Source of the DNA: Oscillospiraceae bacterium
GTDB lineage: Bacteria; Bacillota; Clostridia; Oscillospirales; Ruminococcaceae
Reading direction: 5' to 3'
Length of the DNA: 64,000 nucleotides
NCBI GenBank assembly: GCA_017848055.1
Contig: JAGALZ010000039.1
Location: forward strand, 23,075-87,074
Both the position numbers and the translations under genes were made by a program. How positions within the stretch are numbered: position 1 is the stretch's first letter; every line of letters starts with the position of its first letter. Shown here in pieces: positions 59,127 through 64,000 of the stretch. The notes below the pieces were generated by a model that did no database searches, was not told where the DNA came from, and worked only from the letters and a program-made list of their open reading frames with translations.

Positions 59127-59666
59127 ATGGAGCTTTCGATAATAAGAGCAACCGAAGACAAGAGCTGTCTAAATGACATAGACAGACTCAACATCGAGGC
59201 ATTCCCCGACAATGAGAGAGTACCGACAAAAAAGCTTTTGCAGTTTGCAAAGGACGGCGGCGAGTTGGTTGCGTTTTACGATAAAAATGAGTTCATAGGA
59301 TTCTCCTACTTCAAAATCGGCATGGGACTTACCTATATATGCTTTCTTGCAGTTGACAGGAGCAAGAGATGCATGGGATACGGCAGGGCGATTTTAGAGC
59401 TTATGGAAAAGACGTTTCCCGATAACAATCTTGTTCTTGAAATCGAACCGCTTGACGAAAAGGATGCTCCCAACTACCACCAAAGAGTACGGCGTGACAG
59501 GTTTTACAAGAGCTGCGGATTTTCAGATTCGGGATATAAATCAGCATATATGGGGCTGGTTTTTGAGGTGTATTACAAGGGCGAGGACTTTGATATTTCG
59601 ACCTTCTATGCCCTGCTCGATTCGATGAGGGGCGGAAAATTTCAGCCAAAGGTTTATAAAAGTTAA
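59127..59666 (+). CDS. GNAT family N-acetyltransferase
   Basis: A 179-residue acetyltransferase of unknown substrate. The acetyl-CoA loop region is FLAVDRSKRCMGYGRAILEL with the RxxGxG-like RCMGYG. LVLEIEPLDEKDAPNYHQRV and FYKSCGFSDSGYKS complete the fold. The ATG at 59127 is chosen because AGGAG is upstream at fair distance; a GTG at 59115 would overlap it. It stands between the trpB T-box promoter and a terminator as a single unit. Confidence 0.85.
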   Translation: MELSIIRATEDKSCLNDIDRLNIEAFPDNERVPTKKLLQFAKDGGELVAFYDKNEFIGFSYFKIGMGLTYICFLAVDRSKRCMGYGRAILELMEKTFPDNNLVLEIEPLDEKDAPNYHQRVRRDRFYKSCGFSDSGYKSAYMGLVFEVYYKGEDFDISTFYALLDSMRGGKFQPKVYKS

Positions 59667-59679
59667 TAGCGACACGCTG

Positions 59680-59714
59680 AGAGTGCTTCTTGTGAAAAGA
59701 GGCACTCTTTTTTC
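59680..59714 (+). terminator. Terminator of the GNAT gene
   Basis: AGAGTGC and GCACTCT arms (59680-59686, 59702-59708) followed by TTTTTTC. A second hairpin GACTCTCC/GGGAGAGTC lies at 59768-59791. Confidence 0.75.
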
Positions 59715-59828
59715 ATTCCACCGCTGCAAAGCTCCTAAAATCGGGATTTTCTACTGTCAGTTTACCGACTCTCCTATAGTCGGGAGAGTCGCTTTCCCGG
59801 TCTATCTACCCTTAAAATGGACTGTAGG

Positions 59829-59857
59829 TTGATAGTTTGTGCATTACTGCCTATAAT
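59829..59857 (+). promoter_or_regulatory. Promoter of the DegV-hemolysin III pair
   Basis: TTGATA (59829-59834), 17 bases, TATAAT (59852-59857). Confidence 0.7.
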
Positions 59858-59891
59858 AAACTTGTAAGAACAAACCAAGGAGCATCACACT

Positions 59892-60770
59892 ATGGACTAT
59901 GTAATCATAACTGATTCGGCGGCTAACATTCCTACCGAGCTTGCGCAAAAGCACGGAATTGAAATAATTCCTTTTTCTTACTTTATAGACGGCAAAGAAC
60001 ACATATGCAAAGACACTGCAAAATGGAGCTGTCATAACTACTATCAGAAAATTAGAGATGGTGCGAGAGTTACGACCTCGCAGATAAATCCGCAGAAATA
60101 CATCGACTTCTTCACTCCTTTCTTAAAGAAAGGCAAGAACATACTCTTCGTGGGATTATCGTCTGGTGTAAGCGGTTCGTTTGCCTCTGCTCAGATTGCA
60201 CAGAAACAGCTTTCGGAAGAATTCCCCGACAGAAAGCTTGTGCTGATAGACTCGCTGGGTGCATCAATGGGAGAAGGACTTCTGGCACTGAGGGCGGCTG
60301 TTCTCAGAAAAGAGGGCTTTTCACTTCGCACAGTAAAGGAAGAGCTTCTCAGAGCAAGGGACAGAATGTTCCAGGTGTTCACAGTTGACGACCTTATGCA
60401 CTTAAAGCGTGGCGGCAGACTCTCGGGAATCTCTGCGGGCATAGGCACAGTCCTTAACATAAAGCCTATTCTTACAGGCAACGCTCAGGGTAAGATAATT
60501 GCATTCTCAAAGGTGAGAGGCAGAAAAAAGGCAATCGAGGCACTTGCGGCTAAATACGAAGAGCTTGTTGAAAATCAGGCGGTACAGACTGTTGCGATAT
60601 CCCAGGCTGACTGTCCCGAGGATGCGGCTTACTTAGCTTCGGTTATCGCAAAATCAAAACCGCCAAAGGATATCATAACAGTAGATTTCGAACCGGTAAC
60701 AGGCTCGTATGTAGGTCCCGGTACACTCGCACTTTTCTTCTTATCTCACGATAACGTAAGACTAAAATAG
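59892..60770 (+). CDS. DegV family fatty-acid-binding protein
   Basis: A 292-residue DegV protein; the family binds fatty acids and in some hosts feeds exogenous fatty acid to FakA. It begins YVIITDSAANIPTELAQKHG, then VTTSQINPQKYIDFF (the TSQ fatty-acid-binding motif) and the SSGVSGSFASA block. DDLMHLKRGGRLSG near 165 is also conserved. Two domains of near-equal size make the protein. It precedes the hemolysin III gene by 11 bases. Confidence 0.94.
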   Translation: MDYVIITDSAANIPTELAQKHGIEIIPFSYFIDGKEHICKDTAKWSCHNYYQKIRDGARVTTSQINPQKYIDFFTPFLKKGKNILFVGLSSGVSGSFASAQIAQKQLSEEFPDRKLVLIDSLGASMGEGLLALRAAVLRKEGFSLRTVKEELLRARDRMFQVFTVDDLMHLKRGGRLSGISAGIGTVLNIKPILTGNAQGKIIAFSKVRGRKKAIEALAAKYEELVENQAVQTVAISQADCPEDAAYLASVIAKSKPPKDIITVDFEPVTGSYVGPGTLALFFLSHDNVRLK

Positions 60771-60781
60771 GAGGCGTTAAT

Positions 60782-61453
60782 ATGACAAGAACCAGACTTT
60801 GTGACAGAATACTCCCCTCTTACACAAAGGGAGAGGAAATTTTCAATATGTCATCTCACATAATCGGCGGAGCACTCGGTGTTGTTGCACTTGTACTTTG
60901 CCTTGTAACATCAGTGATGCACGGCGACGTTTGGGCTGTTGTAAGCTCGGCTATTTACGGAAGCTCACTTATCCTTCTTTACACTGCTTCAAGCGTTTAC
61001 CACGGACTGCGTTCGGGTATGGCAAAAAAGGTTATGCAGGTAGTTGACCACTGCACCATCTATTTCCTTATAGCAGGAACCTACACACCGATTCTGTTAT
61101 GCTCAATCAGAACAGTAGCATCCGTTTTTGCTTGGGTTCTCTTCGGTATTGTGTGGGGTGTATCGGCGATTGCGGCTGTATTTACGGCTATTGACCTCAA
61201 GAAATACTCGAAGTTCTCGATGGTTTGCTACATCGGTCTCGGCTGGTGTATTGTAATTGCGGCGAAGGCAACATACCAATCTGTCGATAAAATCGGGATT
61301 CTCCTTCTTTTGCTCGGTGGTATTGCATACACCGTTGGCGCAATTATCTACGGACTCGGCAAAAAGCACAGATATATGCACTCCGTTTTCCACCTGTTCG
61401 TTGTTGCAGGCAGTCTTCTTCAGTTCTTTTGTATCCTATTCTATGTAATATAA
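60782..61453 (+). CDS. Hemolysin III family (PAQR-like) membrane protein
   Basis: A 223-residue membrane protein with seven helices. The family start SHIIGGALGVVALVLCLVTS carries the first His; SSVYHGLRSG, KKVMQVVDHCTIYFLIAGTYTP and the last HSVFHLFVVAGSLLQFFCI supply the His residues of the PAQR metal site. The name comes from weak hemolysis in early tests, while real activity is uncertain. AGGAGGCG precedes the ATG. Confidence 0.93.
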   Translation: MTRTRLCDRILPSYTKGEEIFNMSSHIIGGALGVVALVLCLVTSVMHGDVWAVVSSAIYGSSLILLYTASSVYHGLRSGMAKKVMQVVDHCTIYFLIAGTYTPILLCSIRTVASVFAWVLFGIVWGVSAIAAVFTAIDLKKYSKFSMVCYIGLGWCIVIAAKATYQSVDKIGILLLLLGGIAYTVGAIIYGLGKKHRYMHSVFHLFVVAGSLLQFFCILFYVI

Positions 61454-61517
61454 AATATCTGCATTAAGAAAAATCCGCAATTAAAGAGCTATGTATCTTT
61501 TCTGCGGAGCACTCATA

Positions 61518-61632
61518 CAAAGACTTATCTCATAATTTCAGCCCCATAGGTATCCTAAGGGGCTGAAATTTTATTATAATAGTTTTAAAAAAAGAATTTG
61601 AGGAAAACCGACTTTTCAAAGAGCTTCCCTTA
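61518..61632 (-). repeat. Dispersed element, copy C (short, degenerate)
   Basis: The right flank and arms match copy B in orientation. The central hairpin keeps ATTTCAGCCCCATAGG (61535-61550) and its near complement (61554-61569, one mismatch), but the 38-base loop is reduced to three bases. The GGGGGAAAC hairpin is absent and the last hairpin (GAGGAAAACCG...) is weak. It lies between the convergent hemolysin III and DUF2461 genes. Confidence 0.75.
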
Positions 61633-61666
61633 GTAACACATATTCTCCTTGGTACGGCATTTTATA

Positions 61667-62404
61667 TTACCACATAAAGTCGTTGGCAGGGGCCTTTGGC
61701 ATTTCGGGCTGTGGCTCTGTTGTTGATTCGATGAGCTGTTTTGCCTTATGCACCTCATACTCACCTACCAGCTCGTGGAAAAACTCATTAAGCGGAAAGA
61801 GTGCATCGAAGACCATAGCTGTATGCTCTAAGATTTTTCTTGAATAGAGTTCTCGCTTACTTTTTACGGTGACATAGAATGTAAGGCCCTTCTTTTTGAA
61901 AAAGCGTTCTGCGCCCTCAAAGGCACCCGGTTTTGCTCTTTTATACTCATCACCGCCGACAGTAATGCCGAAGTCCTCCTCAAGTATTTTGACAAGTGAA
62001 AGAAAATAATCCGGCGACTGAATAAGCTTTTGTCTGAAAAGCTCCATAACACCTGCCTCCGGCTTCGGAATTTTAAGTCCAAAAGTAGCACCGTCACCTG
62101 AGAGTTCAAAGAACAGCGACGGAGTTCTGTTCCAGTGGAACGCTTCGTGCTTGATGATTATCCACATTTCTTCCCTGTACTTTAAATAAGGAGGGAAAAA
62201 CTCATCACGATAGATTCGACCTGCCTTTGCCATCATTGTCGCATCCTCGGCGAACGGCACAAACAGCTCCTTGCACAGTTCCTTCATCGGGTGATACACC
62301 TTATCTATATAGGTTTTCTTGTTCTCTTCAAACCACTGTTTATTATTGTTTTTTCTTATTCCCTGCATGAAGCTTAAAGCATCTGCGTCAAAGCCTTTGA
62401 ACAT
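61667..62404 (-). CDS. DUF2461 / TIGR02453 family protein
   Basis: A 245-residue protein of a widespread family with no known activity. It begins FKGFDADALSFMQGIRKNNN, followed by KQWFEENKKTYIDKVYHPMK; further conserved parts are RIYRDEFFPPYLKYREEMWI and the FELSGDGATFGLKIPKPEAGV segment. Arg and Asp in these parts are typical. It is transcribed alone, converging with the hemolysin III gene. Tail is Pro/Gln-rich. Family membership is clear, function is not. Confidence 0.9.
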   Translation of the reverse strand: MFKGFDADALSFMQGIRKNNNKQWFEENKKTYIDKVYHPMKELCKELFVPFAEDATMMAKAGRIYRDEFFPPYLKYREEMWIIIKHEAFHWNRTPSLFFELSGDGATFGLKIPKPEAGVMELFRQKLIQSPDYFLSLVKILEEDFGITVGGDEYKRAKPGAFEGAERFFKKKGLTFYVTVKSKRELYSRKILEHTAMVFDALFPLNEFFHELVGEYEVHKAKQLIESTTEPQPEMPKAPANDFMW

Positions 62405-62554
62405 TTCTCGTTCCTCCTCTTACCATGTCTATTTTAGCACACATTCTGAGAAAATTAAAGTGGAAATCGTATTCAAATTTTGCCTTTGTGCAGATTGTTT
62501 ATTACGTATATATTAACTCCGAAATATTTATGCAATATTTTTTCGTTAAACATC

Positions 62555-62583
62555 TTGACATTTAATTGGTTAGGATTTATAAT
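62555..62583 (+). promoter_or_regulatory. Promoter of the choice-of-anchor-A-like gene
   Basis: TTGACA (62555-62560), 17 bases, TATAAT (62578-62583): full consensus. Confidence 0.85.
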
Positions 62584-62646
62584 TAAACTACAATAGCTTA
62601 ACTATTATTTAAAATTACGATAATTATTATATTGGAGGAAAAGTAT

Positions 62647-64000
62647 ATGAAGCTCATGAGAAAACTTCTCGCTATGGCAACCGCTTTCACAATGGGTACA
62701 TGCGGCCTTTGTGTAAATGGTTCTGCAGACACAGCAGCTGACGGACTGCTGATTCTCACAGGAAGCTACAGCGACAGCAGCTACTACCCAACCAGCAGAC
62801 CACTTGGTATTGCTAACACATTCCACCTCTTTGCTTTCGACAGCATCGAGCTTGCTGCACATTGTAACGGAAACTTCGCAGCACCTCATGTTGACGCTTC
62901 GCAGGCATCGGGTACAAACCAGAACAACAACGCTACAGGTACTCATCCGGAAGTATCGGTTGAAGTCAGTGTTGCAACTGAGTCCATCAAGATTCAGGGT
63001 TCCACACTTATTACCGACCTGCTTATTCCGATTGAAACTCTTGTAACTGATTCCAACGGTAACTTCACTGTATCTAATCCTATCAGCGGTCAGCTCAGAA
63101 TTGATGGTAATCTCGTTGATATGAACCACTCCGGTGAAAAGCATATCTACCACGTTCACGAAGATTACATTGATTTTGCTAAGTACCAGGCTAAGTATGG
63201 CAATCTCTCTAAGAATGCTTCAAAGCTTGAAGATACAATCACACATTCCGCTAAGGACAACGTTATGAACATCACACTCTCTGACACAGGAATGAACGTT
63301 GTAAACCTTACAGGTAAGGAATTCTATGATGCTCAGAACGGATTCAACATCCACAATGCAATCTATGTTGACACAGACAACGACGGAGAGGCTGACAGCT
63401 ACACAGGTCAGCAGAGTCTTGTTATCAACGTTGACCTCGCAGGATACACAGAGTACACAACAAACTCTCAGGTAAAGATTTACCGTTCTGATGATTCCGT
63501 AGTAACAAACAGGGAAATCAATGTTAACGACGGTACAATCGTTCTTTGGAACTTCTATGACAGCTCTTCTGCTGACGGACTCTTCCACGGTACAATCAAC
63601 TACGGCAAGACTTCCCTCGGAAGCGTACTTGCTCCTTACGCAGACGTAAATGCTGACCAGAACATTGACGGAAACATCATTGCTGAGTCAATCAGAACAG
63701 GTGCTGAGTCACACAGATGTGACTTCATGGGCCCGCTCACAATCAGCTGGGATGACCCAACTACTACAACTTCTACAACAACATCAGCTACAACAACATC
63801 AGCAACAACAACATCGGCTACAACTACATCGGCTACAACAACTTCAGCTACAACTACATCAGCTACAACTACTTCAGCTACAACTACTTCAGCTACAACT
63901 ACTTCAGCTACAACCACATCAGCTACAACTACATCAGCTACAACTACTTCAGCTACAACAACATCAGCTACAACCACATCGGCTACAACCACATCGGCTA
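62647..64000 (+). CDS. Secreted choice-of-anchor-A-like protein with Thr-rich repeats, cut by window edge
   Basis: 451 codons are visible and the frame is still open at 64000. A signal peptide (about 1-28: LMRKLLAMATAFTMGTCGLCV) leads to a domain beginning PLGIANTFHLFAFDSIELAA. That is the pattern of choice-of-anchor-A proteins (SpaA-like adhesion domain before varied C-terminal anchors). From about residue 375 it turns into a repeat of TTSAT. GGAGGA stands eight bases before the ATG. Ruminococcus cohesin and dockerin proteins use similar Thr linkers, so a dockerin, cohesin or anchor could follow outside the window. Function may be adhesion. Confidence 0.82.
   Translation, partial: MKLMRKLLAMATAFTMGTCGLCVNGSADTAADGLLILTGSYSDSSYYPTSRPLGIANTFHLFAFDSIELAAHCNGNFAAPHVDASQASGTNQNNNATGTHPEVSVEVSVATESIKIQGSTLITDLLIPIETLVTDSNGNFTVSNPISGQLRIDGNLVDMNHSGEKHIYHVHEDYIDFAKYQAKYGNLSKNASKLEDTITHSAKDNVMNITLSDTGMNVVNLTGKEFYDAQNGFNIHNAIYVDTDNDGEADSYTGQQSLVINVDLAGYTEYTTNSQVKIYRSDDSVVTNREINVNDGTIVLWNFYDSSSADGLFHGTINYGKTSLGSVLAPYADVNADQNIDGNIIAESIRTGAESHRCDFMGPLTISWDDPTTTTSTTTSATTTSATTTSATTTSATTTSATTTSATTTSATTTSATTTSATTTSATTTSATTTSATTTSATTTSATTTSA
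63770..64000 (+). repeat. Tandem 15-base Thr-Thr-Ser-Ala-Thr coding repeat
   Basis: About 15 units of a 15-base motif (ACTACATCAGCTACA and variants), with changes nearly all at third positions (TCA/TCG, ACA/ACT/ACC). The run continues past the window end, so total length is unknown. Confidence 0.9.

Noticed and set aside
63636..63992. Valine/Ala-rich frame on the minus strand
   Set aside because: It is the complement of the Thr-repeat coding DNA and has no ribosome site; the repeat's silent-site pattern fits the plus frame.

Overview
The window looks like a chromosome segment of a low-to-mid GC Gram-positive member of Clostridia, most probably a Ruminococcus-like Oscillospiraceae. The signs are a SCIFF RiPP precursor next to its radical SAM maturase, a tetrahydrofolate riboswitch before folT, a Trp T-box, a ytfJ/scpA/scpB operon, a CarD regulator, Thr-rich secreted and lipid-anchored proteins, and gut-type polysaccharide enzymes (GH5, GH113). 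No phage, plasmid, IS element or CRISPR array is visible. The genus is an inference from gene content.

Layout. 1-14.3 kb: uvrB (cut by the left edge) and radC face a pseudouridine synthase, a PHP phosphoesterase and a TSCPD protein. A three-gene biotin-dependent carboxyltransferase operon follows (4.7-7.9 kb). Then come a GNAT-like gene with an rRNA pseudouridine synthase, a D-Ala-D-Ala carboxypeptidase, and the operon site-2 protease-scpA-scpB-DUF2953-ytfJ. 14.4-24.7 kb: rpmB, an LtaS-type sulfatase, a DHH phosphoesterase, an L,D-transpeptidase, a GH113-like/TrpF-like/membrane-protein operon, a 41-aa membrane peptide, a flippase and a YdbC/PC4 protein. 24.8-33.6 kb: fruK with an Orn/Lys/Arg decarboxylase-family gene, an XRE regulator, two paralogous SH3-CAP lipoproteins (the first behind a possible bistable leader), the SCIFF system, folT with its riboswitch, and pfkA.

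33.8-44.0 kb: a zinc-ribbon PASTA pseudokinase, a zinc-ribbon membrane protein, a MazF-family toxin with no visible antitoxin, a GtrB-like glycosyltransferase, a ttcA operon, a D-2-hydroxyacid dehydrogenase and a malic enzyme diverging around a perfect palindrome, and rplM-rpsI. 44.1-50.5 kb: a strongly folded 217-nt transcript with its own promoter and terminator, a Cys-repeat membrane protein, a GH5 enzyme behind a small leader ORF, an aldo/keto reductase, carD, and a CheX-like/CheY-like pair. 50.6-64 kb: tRNA-Leu(CAA), a SulP transporter, yesL-like and proC, FGGY kinase plus araD, T-box-controlled trpB2, GNAT, DegV, hemolysin III, DUF2461, and the start of a secreted choice-of-anchor-A-like protein whose Thr-rich repeat runs off the right edge.

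Points deserving most attention: (i) a family of about 210-bp hairpin elements, all three copies between convergent genes, in which the central loop is inverted relative to the flanks when copies A and B are compared; (ii) the structured RNA at 44.13-44.35 kb; (iii) a SCIFF peptide with Gly at the position of the expected Thr acceptor; (iv) a PASTA protein whose kinase domain has lost Lys, HRD-Asp and DFG-Asp; (v) a possible switch that can hide the ribosome binding site of the first CAP lipoprotein; (vi) leader ORFs before GH5 and trpB2. All calls are by reading the sequence; no database search was run.
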